A stretch of 5,069 nt of DNA from Nanobdellota archaeon (GTDB lineage Archaea > Nanobdellota > Nanobdellia > Woesearchaeales > JAGLGH01): assembly GCA_023144115.1 (NCBI GenBank), contig JAGLGH010000177.1, positions 1 to 5,069 of the forward strand, given 5' to 3'. Both the position numbers and the translations under genes were made by a program. The notes under the pieces were generated by a model, which saw only the letters and a program-made list of their open reading frames with translations, did not search any database and was not told the DNA's origin. Position 1 is the stretch's first letter. Each line of letters begins with the position of its first letter. Below, piece after piece: positions 1 through 4,911 of this stretch.

Positions 1-235
1 AAAAATGCGTGGCATCAATTTGGGCCAGAGAATGATACGTCCCAACAATAGGGTCAAATTCAAATGGTGTTCCCTTTGTAATAGTTCCAGAGCTGGTATC
101 TACAGTAAGGATGACTGTCCATCCGTCAACATCTGCTCCTCTATAGGTATTCAAAAAATGTGTGGCATCAATTTTGGCAAGAGAATTAGACATCCCGTAA
201 ACAGGATCAAATTCAAATGGTGTTCCTTTTGTTAT
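1..235 (-). repeat. 153-base coding tandem repeat, one full copy plus a partial copy
   Basis: Unit one spans 235-83 and unit two starts at 82 and is cut by the window edge. The copies are still alike at DNA level: the stretch coding for GTPFEFD is identical apart from its last base, and the IDATHF stretch differs at only one base. This indicates recent duplication or ongoing homogenisation by recombination rather than an old, diverged repeat array. Confidence 0.8.
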
Positions 236-316
236 ATTATAATCCGCACAAACTATACCAGCCGTTAACAAAAATCCAATCAAAACCACAACCAGCATCA
301 ATATTATCTTCTTCAT
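1..316 (-). CDS. Secreted repeat protein, N-terminal part (runs off left edge)
   Basis: The minus strand is open from an ATG at 316-314 to the window edge, giving 105 residues without a stop. Residues 1-24 form a signal peptide: Lys2-Lys3, a hydrophobic core (IILMLVVVLIGFLLTAGIV), and a likely signal peptidase cut after Val-Cys-Ala24. The residue before Cys23 is Val, so this is not a normal lipobox. The mature part consists of a 51-residue unit (28-78, ITKGTPFEFDP to VDTSSGT) followed by most of a second copy (79-105). Conserved elements are TKGTPFEFDP, SLA-K/Q-IDATHF and DGWTVILTVD. This looks like a surface repeat family, possibly a beta-propeller with one blade per unit, but the fold is inferred. 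An in-frame GTG at 325-323 lies six bases after GGAAGG and is a possible alternative start. The ATG is preceded by GTGAT, a partial archaeal Shine-Dalgarno match. Length and C-terminal anchor are unseen. Confidence 0.85.
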   Translation of the reverse strand, partial: MKKIILMLVVVLIGFLLTAGIVCADYNITKGTPFEFDPVYGMSNSLAKIDATHFLNTYRGADVDGWTVILTVDTSSGTITKGTPFEFDPIVGTYHSLAQIDATHF

Positions 317-408
317 AAATATCACTTTTTTCCTTCCTTATTCAATAAATATGACTTACCTACGAGCATCTCCTCGCCAGCACCTTTAACACTATCCTTA
401 TCCAAGCC

Positions 409-419
409 CATATATAAAG
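409..419 (-). promoter_or_regulatory. TATA box for the secreted repeat protein
   Basis: On the minus strand CTTTATATATG follows a purine-rich AAGAAAA that could be a TFB recognition element. Transcription would start near 388, leaving a leader of about 70 bases before the ATG at 316. A weaker AT-rich box (TATTTATTG, near 345-353) lies closer and would give a very short leader. No bacterial -35 is present at a sensible distance. Confidence 0.55.
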
Positions 420-550
420 TTTTCTTTTTCAATTTTATTTTGTTTACTAAATGAAACAAAAACCCCACTGTACTTCTGTAAAGGCTGCGAACATGGCAAG
501 GACACATAGACATACTCCAAGTAAAAAATCAAACCATTTTATACGCAACC

Positions 551-558
551 TTTATATT
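551..558 (+). promoter_or_regulatory. TATA box, leaderless start of the YkgJ-type gene
   Basis: TTTATATT is centred about 27 bases before the ATG at 582, so transcription should begin at or within a base or two of the start codon. No purine-rich ribosome binding site precedes the ATG. Both facts fit an archaeal leaderless mRNA. Confidence 0.6.
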
Positions 559-581
559 ATTCAATCAAAATAAGCATAGAT

Positions 582-884
582 ATGAAATGCTCTCAATGCG
601 GAGTATGCTGCAGATTATTTCTGATAAATCTGACAGAAGAAGAATACAGGTCAGGCAAGTACAAGACAATGTTTGATGAATTTGTGGATGACTTTGAAGA
701 AGCTGAACTTGTCGGCGCAAATATCCTTGAGCAAAAAGAAGACAAAAGCTGCATCTATCTTGAAGATAACATATGCTCAATACATCCTAATCGACCGCAA
801 TCCTGCAGACCGTTCTTCTGTAGCTCACAAGAAGACAAATTTAAGACAATGATAGAGAAGATAATGCTATATAAAGAGAAATAA
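582..884 (+). CDS. YkgJ family cysteine-cluster (CxxCxxCC) protein
   Basis: This is a 100-residue protein with the family's two cysteine clusters. The N-terminal one is C3-x2-C6-x2-C9-C10 (MKCSQCGVCC). The C-terminal one is C57-x7-C65-x9-C75-x4-C80, with the typical C-I-Y-L, IHPNRPQSCR and FF-C pattern. Eight cysteines in this order indicate a metal or iron-sulfur binding site. The reaction of the family is not established, and members are usually annotated only as zinc- or iron-chelating proteins. The middle (18-55) is acidic and has no motif I recognise. The short C-terminus (85-100) is a basic/acidic helix. No signal peptide or membrane segment is visible, so it should be cytoplasmic. The ATG is supported by its position one residue before the first cluster and by the TATA spacing. 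The next gene has its own promoter, so this is probably monocistronic. Confidence 0.9.
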   Translation: MKCSQCGVCCRLFLINLTEEEYRSGKYKTMFDEFVDDFEEAELVGANILEQKEDKSCIYLEDNICSIHPNRPQSCRPFFCSSQEDKFKTMIEKIMLYKEK

Positions 885-889
885 GATAA

Positions 890-897
890 TTTAAATA
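890..897 (+). promoter_or_regulatory. TATA box for the lipoprotein gene
   Basis: TTTAAATA lies just after the stop of the preceding gene. A start site about 25 bases downstream (near 920) would give a leader of about 36 bases containing the G-rich ribosome binding site. A second AT-rich box (TTATAT at 907-912) is a weaker alternative. Confidence 0.5.
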
Positions 898-943
898 CTA
901 TTTCAGTTATATCTTTGATTATTGTATCTAATAATCCAAAAAT

Positions 944-950
944 GGGGGGA
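944..950 (+). promoter_or_regulatory. Ribosome binding site, GGGGGGA
   Basis: A run of six G followed by A lies six bases before the ATG at 957. It can pair, partly through G-U, with the CCUCC of 16S rRNA. It is the only strong, well-placed Shine-Dalgarno on the plus strand in this window and fixes the lipoprotein start. The upstream ATG at 942 inside it meets a TAA after two codons. Confidence 0.6.
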
Positions 951-956
951 TAAAAG

Positions 957-1490
957 ATGAAAACAATCATAATTGCTATATCTATTATACTGGCTTTGGT
1001 TTTAACAGGGTGCACAACTGAAAAGCCTATCGGCGGTGAGAAAGATGAGCATGGATGCTTATTGGCTGCAGGCTATATCTGGTGCGAATCAAAAGAGAAA
1101 TGCCTGAGGACATGGGAAGAGGCGTGTCCGGGGATGGTTACCAGCTTCAAAGAATGCGCAGAGCTTGGTTACCCGATTATGGAATCTTACCCCAGACAGT
1201 GCAGAACCCCTGGTGGAGACTTGTTTGTCGAGGAGATTGAAGTGCCAAAGCCAGAATCAAAACTGACTATTGAAGAAGCCATGACAATTGCAGAAGACAG
1301 CGAATGCACAGAAAAAGGCTATCTCACTGAGATTTATTTTTACAATGAAAATTCCCATACCTGGTGGGTTGACCTGAAGATGAAACCAGAGTTTGAACAA
1401 GAAATCTGTAATCCAGCCTGCGTTGTGAATGAAGCTGATAAAACAGCAGAAATAAACTGGAGATGCACTGGCGCATTGCTTCCAGAATAA
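957..1490 (+). CDS. Cysteine-rich three-module lipoprotein
   Basis: This 177-residue protein starts with a hydrophobic signal sequence ending in the lipobox L16-T17-G18-C19, so it is probably lipid-anchored outside the cytoplasmic membrane. Three modules follow. Residues 32-57 carry C34, C43, C49 and C57 in the pattern HGCLLAAGYIWC and KCLRTWEEAC. Residues 62-93 (SFKECAELGYPIMESYPRQC, then R-T-P-G-G and FVEE) form a small two-cysteine domain that I recognise as common in secreted prokaryotic proteins of unknown role. Residues 103-172 resemble a short PepSY-like fold, with a TIEEAMTIAE helix, the strand HTWWVDL, and CNPACVV plus EINWRCTG at the end. Ten cysteines besides the lipidated one suggest disulfides. 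No catalytic motif is visible, so a binding or inhibitory role is possible but unproven. The membrane-protein gene follows after 23 bases and is probably co-transcribed. Confidence 0.85.
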   Translation: MKTIIIAISIILALVLTGCTTEKPIGGEKDEHGCLLAAGYIWCESKEKCLRTWEEACPGMVTSFKECAELGYPIMESYPRQCRTPGGDLFVEEIEVPKPESKLTIEEAMTIAEDSECTEKGYLTEIYFYNENSHTWWVDLKMKPEFEQEICNPACVVNEADKTAEINWRCTGALLPE

Positions 1491-1513
1491 ATTGAATACA
1501 AGATAATCCCAGA

Positions 1514-1960
1514 ATGTTAGCAGAAAAACAAAAAGGAATAAAAACCGTATCAATCATATTTAAGGCATTAGTGGCAATATTTATTCTGCTCTTATGTTAT
1601 TTTGCGATTCCTGCTTCAATACACACAAAACAGGCAATATTTCCTTTTGTTGCTGCTTTGGCAATTGCATTCTTTTTATTAGGCGCAGTATTGATAATTC
1701 TGACTATAAAGCAAAAGATTGCAGGAAAACTCAAAAAGTATCTGATATTAACTGGAGCCTCATCAATAGGATTCCTTGTTTCAGTGCTGCTGCACAACTT
1801 CTTTTATGGCTTAGGAATAATTGCTGCCAACATCACTGTATTGAAATATCTGATGGAGGGCCTTCATGTTGCATTTTTCCTTATTGGGATTTTTGCCTGT
1901 CCAATAGGGTTTGTGGTTGGAGCTGTTGGGAGCATTATGATGTTTAAATCAAAAAAATAG
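1514..1960 (+). CDS. Four-helix integral membrane protein of unknown function
   Basis: This 148-residue protein has four hydrophobic segments at about 11-33, 43-65, 76-103 and 117-143. A basic loop (KQKIAGKLKK, 66-75) lies between segments two and three, and a basic tail (KSKK) ends the protein. By the positive-inside rule, both termini and the 66-75 loop face the cytoplasm. The most distinctive stretches are LTGASSIGFLVSVLLHNFFY (79-98) and CPIGFVVGAVGSI (129-141), which I recall as conserved in a family of small uncharacterised membrane proteins. No enzymatic motif is visible apart from the in-membrane His94-Asn95 pair. It lies 23 bases after the lipoprotein gene, with no clear TATA box or Shine-Dalgarno of its own, so it probably depends on the upstream promoter. 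The pair may work together at the membrane, but that is inferred from position only. Confidence 0.8.
   Translation: MLAEKQKGIKTVSIIFKALVAIFILLLCYFAIPASIHTKQAIFPFVAALAIAFFLLGAVLIILTIKQKIAGKLKKYLILTGASSIGFLVSVLLHNFFYGLGIIAANITVLKYLMEGLHVAFFLIGIFACPIGFVVGAVGSIMMFKSKK
1951..1957 (-). terminator. Oligo-T terminator for the fic transcript
   Basis: On the minus strand, seven T residues lie about 26 bases after the fic stop codon, inside the last codons of the convergent membrane-protein gene. Archaeal RNA polymerase can stop at such T-runs without a hairpin, and none is seen here. Confidence 0.4.
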
Positions 1961-1961
1961 A

Positions 1962-1976
1962 TTTTTCACATTTTTT
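1962..1976 (+). terminator. Oligo-T terminator for the lipoprotein/membrane-protein unit
   Basis: Runs of T5 (1962-1966) and T6 (1971-1976) follow the stop codon at 1960 in a 22-base convergent gap, with no GC-rich stem. This fits archaeal intrinsic termination. Confidence 0.5.
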
Positions 1977-1982
1977 GCAGAA

Positions 1983-2951
1983 TCACACATACTTATGATA
2001 AACAGCAAAGAATTTGGAATATGTTTCTTTTGTCTTTTCCAGAGCAAATCTCATTAAAGGAATAAATTGATTATGGTCTGCTGCCTGCAATGCCTTAAGA
2101 TATTTTGCCCTCTGCGTTTTTCTTAGTATAATCGGAAAATAACCCTGTTTTAAGAGTATATAATTAAGCAGCATTCTCCCTACCCTTCCATTGCCATCAC
2201 TAAAAGGATGAATGCGCTCAAAGCGATGGTGGAACTTGAAAGCCAATTCGAGAGGATATATCTTTTCCTTATTTTCATTATACCATCTCAACAGCTTTTT
2301 CATTTCCTGAGCAACATTTTCAGGAGCAGTAAGTTTAACATTGATTCCAAGCAGGAAATTAGGAATTTTTTTGTATCCTATACGAACATCAATATTTTTC
2401 ACAATCTTTTTATGCAAATCAATAATCAAAGATTCTGTTATCTCTCTCCTTGAAGTCAGGAGATGCGAAAAGACAGCATAAGAATTTCTTGCATCATAGA
2501 CTTCTCTCAAATCTGCTGAATTGCTCACTCTATTTTCGAAAACAATATCTGAAAAATTCTTCAATGTCAATGAATTGCCCTCTAAAGCATTAGATTCAAA
2601 GACAAAATTTGCTACAAACCTCAACTTTACATCTTCCCAGTCTTTTTTGCTTAAAGATATCCTAATCTCACGATACTTTAGATTCATCTCCTCAATCTTC
2701 CTTATCTCTTCAAGAGAGATTGGATACTCAAGCTTATACTGTTTCTGAGCTTTTTTAACAACAAGAGAAAGTATCTTTTTATCTGCTTCAATCTCAAATT
2801 TTTTCATTTCTTCCTTTATTCTTGCTTTTGTAAAATCATCTTTTTTCCCAAGATATTTAGAAGCCTTGAATACCTTATCTCTTATCCGCATTGATTTGTC
2901 TAGGTAAAGATAATTATTTCCTTTTGATTCTCTCTCCTGAATAAAGACCAT
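1983..2951 (-). CDS. Fic family AMP-transferase, class II (self-inhibited)
   Basis: Counting from the ATG at 2951-2949 the protein has 322 residues. A TTG six bases upstream is a possible but less likely start, because the TATA box is centred 26 bases before this ATG. Fic enzymes transfer AMP (sometimes other phosphate-containing groups) from a nucleotide to a hydroxyl of a target protein. The complete active-site motif HPFSDGNGRVGR spans 248-259, with catalytic His248, metal-binding Asp252 and the Asn/Arg phosphate contacts. The flap lies at about 195-211. An inhibitory motif S-x3-E-G is present at 120-125 (SNALEG). It lies before the Fic core, which defines class II, where the glutamate blocks productive ATP binding. 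Residues 14-35 (YLYLDKS to KYLGK) match the N-terminal strand region of archaeal Fic proteins, followed by a charged helical linker (about 36-105). There is no C-terminal winged helix, and the target is unknown. No antitoxin gene is adjacent, as expected for a class II enzyme. Confidence 0.93.
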   Translation of the reverse strand: MVFIQERESKGNNYLYLDKSMRIRDKVFKASKYLGKKDDFTKARIKEEMKKFEIEADKKILSLVVKKAQKQYKLEYPISLEEIRKIEEMNLKYREIRISLSKKDWEDVKLRFVANFVFESNALEGNSLTLKNFSDIVFENRVSNSADLREVYDARNSYAVFSHLLTSRREITESLIIDLHKKIVKNIDVRIGYKKIPNFLLGINVKLTAPENVAQEMKKLLRWYNENKEKIYPLELAFKFHHRFERIHPFSDGNGRVGRMLLNYILLKQGYFPIILRKTQRAKYLKALQAADHNQFIPLMRFALEKTKETYSKFFAVYHKYV

Positions 2952-2959
2952 ATTCAAGG

Positions 2960-3005
2960 GTTATACCTACAGTTATTTAAATCTTTCTATTTATGTAGGT
3001 ATAAC
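2960..3005. promoter_or_regulatory. Perfect 12-bp inverted repeat enclosing the fic core promoter
   Basis: The arm GTTATACCTACA (2960-2971) is the exact reverse complement of TGTAGGTATAAC (2994-3005), with a 22-base spacer. The spacer contains the BRE-like and TATA elements of fic. The arms lie just outside them, about three helical turns apart centre to centre. The distal arm is upstream of the expected start site, so fic mRNA cannot form this hairpin. A DNA operator for a dimeric repressor that competes with TBP/TFB is the simplest reading. The regulator is not identifiable from the window. Confidence 0.7.
2973..2988 (-). promoter_or_regulatory. BRE/TATA promoter of fic, leaderless
   Basis: On the minus strand AGAAAG (2988-2983) precedes TTTAAATAA (2981-2973). 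The TATA centre is 26 bases from the ATG at 2951, which predicts a transcript starting at the start codon. No Shine-Dalgarno is present. Confidence 0.65.
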
Positions 3006-3040
3006 TTTACTGTATGAATTTAAACCGAATATTAAGATGA

Positions 3041-3084
3041 ACTCCTCCCCAACATAAATGTTGGGGTATCCTTCAGGGAGGAGT
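3041..3084. other. Branched hairpin, possible IS200/IS605-type end or terminator
   Basis: An inner 9-bp perfect stem, CCCCAACAT (3047-3055) with ATGTTGGGG (3058-3066), has a 2-base loop. ACTCCTCCC (3041-3049) can alternatively pair with GGGAGGAGT (3076-3084). On the minus strand the region folds as an outer ACTCCT/AGGAGT stem, a tiny CC-TGAA-GG hairpin and the tall inner stem. It is by far the strongest structure in the window and sits between the repeat-protein stop and the fic operator. It has no T-run directly after it in either direction, which weakens a terminator reading. Subterminal imperfect hairpins with bulges are typical of IS200/IS605 ends, but no transposase, TnpB or second end is present, so that reading is tentative. 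Confidence 0.5.
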
Positions 3085-3113
3085 ATTGACATTTCTGTGT
3101 ATAAATAATAAAC

Positions 3114-4289
3114 TCAATTTTCAGATTCATAAAACTCTTGGAGACTAGGATGCACACCTCTTTCCTTTATCATCTTCAGAAACTCTTTATCTTTGGTATG
3201 TCTTGCTGCAAATTTTGCTTCACTTAACTTATATTCCATAAGCATGTCCTTTGCCTTATTTATCAGCCTTTTACATCCTGAACCAAAAGCTGCATAATAA
3301 GCAAAAACCGGGTCATTTTTAAGCAATTTCCAGCCAGCCAGACGCAAAAGCTCTTTATCCTGCTTTTTTGAATAAGTTATCAATTCATAAGCCCCTTTAG
3401 CATCTTTCCGCACAAGGGAATATCTGGCTTTAGAAATCAATTTTTTATCTTTAGTAATAATGCCTGCTTCATACGCAGATTTTGGTTCTTCATCAATCAA
3501 TCTCCAGCCAGATTTATTAAGAAGCTTTTTATCCTTGTATTGCTTTCCTAATTCAAATCCTTTAGAGGGGTATATATCACAAAGGATTTTTCTTGCCTTA
3601 TTTACAAGTTTAGTATCCTTTAATATTTTTCCTAAGTCATAGCAAATATCAGGAGAGCCATCCACTAATTCATAGGCAGATAATCTCATAAGTTCATCAT
3701 CCCCTGCTTCATTTAATCCATAATCATAAGCTGTATGGGCATCATGTTCTGCAAATGATTTTCTTGCTTTAACTAAAAGATCAGCATCCTCTGAATAGAC
3801 AGCAGCCCTGTATGCCTTCAAATGGTCAACTCCAATCAGTTTTTCTCCTACAATTGCAAAATGTTTCTCATCTTTATTTTTAGAAGAACACCAATGATCA
3901 TATTCTAGATCAAAGGCAAGGATTGGGTCTTTTTCTACTAATACTGTAAATGATTGTTCGAGAAGCGTAGAATCTTTCCCTCTTTGTCCTACATAATAAG
4001 CTGTCTCAGGATCATTTTTACTAAAAGCATCACTTAATTTATTAAGAATTTCTTCATTTTTAACATAGCGTCCAAAGCAATAAGCTCTATTAGGGCTATT
4101 TTCCATTAATCCTAATCCATAATTATTTATTACATCTGAATCCTGCAAATATAAAATTATTCTTTCTGCAAGACATTTGTCTGGTAGGGCAATCATTTTA
4201 TCAACAAAACTCTCTTCATCTCCTTTAACCAAAGAAGATAATCTGCTGCGCAATATGCTCTTGCTTTTTTCATTCTTTGGCAAGCCCAT
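3114..4289 (-). CDS. Protein of about twelve 28-residue helical repeats, function unknown
   Basis: This 391-residue, highly charged protein has no signal peptide or membrane segment and is probably cytoplasmic. After a 40-residue N-terminus, it is built from units that begin near residues 41, 69, 97, 125, 159, 187, 216, 244, 272, 300, 330 and 358. The usual step is 28, with insertions of 6, 1 and 2 residues in three units. The typical unit reads A-Y-x2-G, then x3-KDKKLLNKAR, x2-L and a D/E-P turn, which suggests two short helices per unit stacked into an alpha-solenoid. The unit is shorter than TPR (34), Sel1 (36 or more) or HEAT, and I cannot assign a named family. Solenoids usually bind proteins or peptides, but no partner is visible. 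The ATG is 22 bases after the truncated tpi stop and has no good Shine-Dalgarno. The reading frame stays open about 60 bases upstream of the ATG into tpi, so translation may be coupled or the two may once have been one frame. Confidence 0.75.
   Translation of the reverse strand: MGLPKNEKSKSILRSRLSSLVKGDEESFVDKMIALPDKCLAERIILYLQDSDVINNYGLGLMENSPNRAYCFGRYVKNEEILNKLSDAFSKNDPETAYYVGQRGKDSTLLEQSFTVLVEKDPILAFDLEYDHWCSSKNKDEKHFAIVGEKLIGVDHLKAYRAAVYSEDADLLVKARKSFAEHDAHTAYDYGLNEAGDDELMRLSAYELVDGSPDICYDLGKILKDTKLVNKARKILCDIYPSKGFELGKQYKDKKLLNKSGWRLIDEEPKSAYEAGIITKDKKLISKARYSLVRKDAKGAYELITYSKKQDKELLRLAGWKLLKNDPVFAYYAAFGSGCKRLINKAKDMLMEYKLSEAKFAARHTKDKEFLKMIKERGVHPSLQEFYESEN
3135..4169 (-). repeat. Twelve degenerate 28-residue (84-base) coding repeats
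   Basis: The units are recognisable by protein anchors (Ala-Tyr, Gly, Lys-Asp, Leu-Leu, Lys-Ala) but not by DNA identity, so the array is old. The best-preserved units are at residues 216-243, 244-271 and 272-299. The 125-158 unit is the most divergent and carries a six-residue insertion rich in Ser and Lys. Confidence 0.75.
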
Positions 4290-4311
4290 AACACTGACTG
4301 TGTTTACTATA

Positions 4312-4746
4312 TCATCCAGAGTTATTTGTTTTTCCTGCTTCTCTTTCTTCTAAAAGCTCTCCAACACATAATATGGGGCTTAATCCCTTTTGTAAAGCAA
4401 ATATTATTTTTTTATTAATAAGTTCATCATTTTCCTTATAAACATGTCTTCTTTCAGAATGCCCAATAATAACATATTCGACCCCTAAATCTAATAACAT
4501 GTCAGCCGATATTTCACCAGTAAAAGCACCCTTTTCATTTTCATTAATATTTTGCGCACCCAACTTTATTACGGACCCTTTAATAATTTCACTCACTCCA
4601 TATAGAGCCGTAAAAGGAGGCGCAATCATAACCTCAACATCATTCCCAATATTTTTAATAGATGAAACAAGGCTTCTTGCAAAATCATTTGCTTCACTTG
4701 AAGTAAGATTCATCTTCCAGTTGCCTGCTATTAAATATTTTCTCAT
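4312..4746 (-). pseudogene. tpiA: Triosephosphate isomerase, bacterial type, C-terminally truncated
   Basis: TPI interconverts dihydroxyacetone phosphate and glyceraldehyde 3-phosphate in glycolysis and gluconeogenesis. The 144 residues match the N-terminal half of the bacterial/eukaryotic type. Visible landmarks are AGNWKMN with catalytic Asn9 and Lys11, APPFTAL, GAQN (63-66), GAFTGE (73-78), GHSERR with catalytic His96, and ILCVGE (125-130). The protein then stops after EEREAGKTNNSG. Full enzymes have about 250 residues. The catalytic Glu in AYEPVWAIGTG, the loop 6 region, the GGSV phosphate site and barrel strands six to eight are all missing, and no remnant is seen downstream. It cannot be active as such. 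One base fewer in the A5 run at the AGK codons would continue as AGKQITLDDIVNTVSV into the downstream repeat gene. Strong promoter and ribosome-binding signals are intact, so decay may be recent, or a sequencing error may contribute. Confidence 0.8.
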
Positions 4747-4759
4747 AAAATTTATCTAT

Positions 4760-4765
4760 ACCTCC
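4760..4765 (-). promoter_or_regulatory. GGAGGT ribosome binding site of tpiA
   Basis: On the minus strand GGAGGT lies 13 bases before the ATG at 4746. The spacing is longer than ideal. The N-terminus MRKYLIAGNWKMN is normal for TPI, so the ATG is right, and no in-frame ATG, GTG or TTG lies between the site and the ATG. Confidence 0.55.
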
Positions 4766-4787
4766 AAATTCTAAATGGAATAGTGAT

Positions 4788-4816
4788 ATTATACATTTAT
4801 TATAAAATAATGTCAA
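4788..4816 (-). promoter_or_regulatory. Exact sigma70-type promoter of tpiA
   Basis: On the minus strand TTGACA (4816-4811) and TATAAT (4793-4788) are separated by exactly 17 bases, a perfect match to the bacterial housekeeping consensus. Transcription would start near 4781, leaving a leader of about 35 bases with GGAGGT. An overlapping TTTATAATA (near 4804-4796) could serve as an archaeal TATA box, so both readings remain possible. Confidence 0.6.
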
Positions 4817-4862
4817 TAAAAATGGTGAATAAGCGCAGAAATTCCGCATGAATATTTTAGCT

Positions 4863-4880
4863 CACGGATTACACGGATTA
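4863..4880 (+). repeat. Tandem 9-mer CACGGATTA x2
   Basis: Two exact adjacent copies occupy 4863-4871 and 4872-4880. A third, degenerate copy, TACGGATAA (7 of 9 matching), lies at 4902-4910. Confidence 0.75.
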
Positions 4881-4911
4881 GTGCAAAGCCTCCCTGTGGG
4901 ATACGGATAAG

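Larger units (their letters stand above)
317..581. other. Divergent intergenic region
   Basis: This stretch separates the minus-strand repeat protein from the plus-strand YkgJ gene and holds both promoters. It also contains a perfect 8-bp inverted repeat, TTTTGTTT at 438-445 and AAACAAAA at 454-461, with an 8-base loop. That repeat is pure A/T apart from one pair, so it may be chance. Short open frames on both strands (322-513 minus, 493-573 plus) run through the TATA boxes and look non-coding. Confidence 0.6.

Noticed and set aside
5..268. 87-residue plus-strand ORF with repeated sequence
   Set aside because: It is the antisense shadow of the secreted repeat protein. Its internal repetition only mirrors the 51-residue units, and the minus frame has a signal peptide.
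322..513. 63-residue minus-strand ORF before the secreted repeat protein
   Set aside because: The TATA box for the repeat protein lies inside it, the composition is unlike a protein domain, and only its last codons would be in the leader.
493..573. Plus-strand mini-ORF reading MARTHRHTPSKKS..., reminiscent of ribosomal protein N-termini
   Set aside because: It ends after 26 codons, runs through the TATA box of the next gene, and has no ribosome binding site.
2951..2957. TTG at 2957 as the fic start
   Set aside because: The ATG two codons later sits at the distance from the TATA box expected for a leaderless start.
2960..3005. CRISPR-like or MITE reading of the 12-bp inverted repeat
   Set aside because: There is only one inverted pair with no direct repeats or regular spacers, and 46 bp is too short for a typical MITE without known copies.
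3086..3106. TTGACA followed by TATAAA on the plus strand as a promoter
   Set aside because: The spacing is only 8 bases and no plus-strand gene follows; the repeat-protein gene ends there on the other strand.
4290..4304. Small dyad AACAC/GTGTT in front of the repeat-protein ATG
   Set aside because: Only 5-bp arms within an intergenic gap of 22 bases; chance is likely and no control element is implied.
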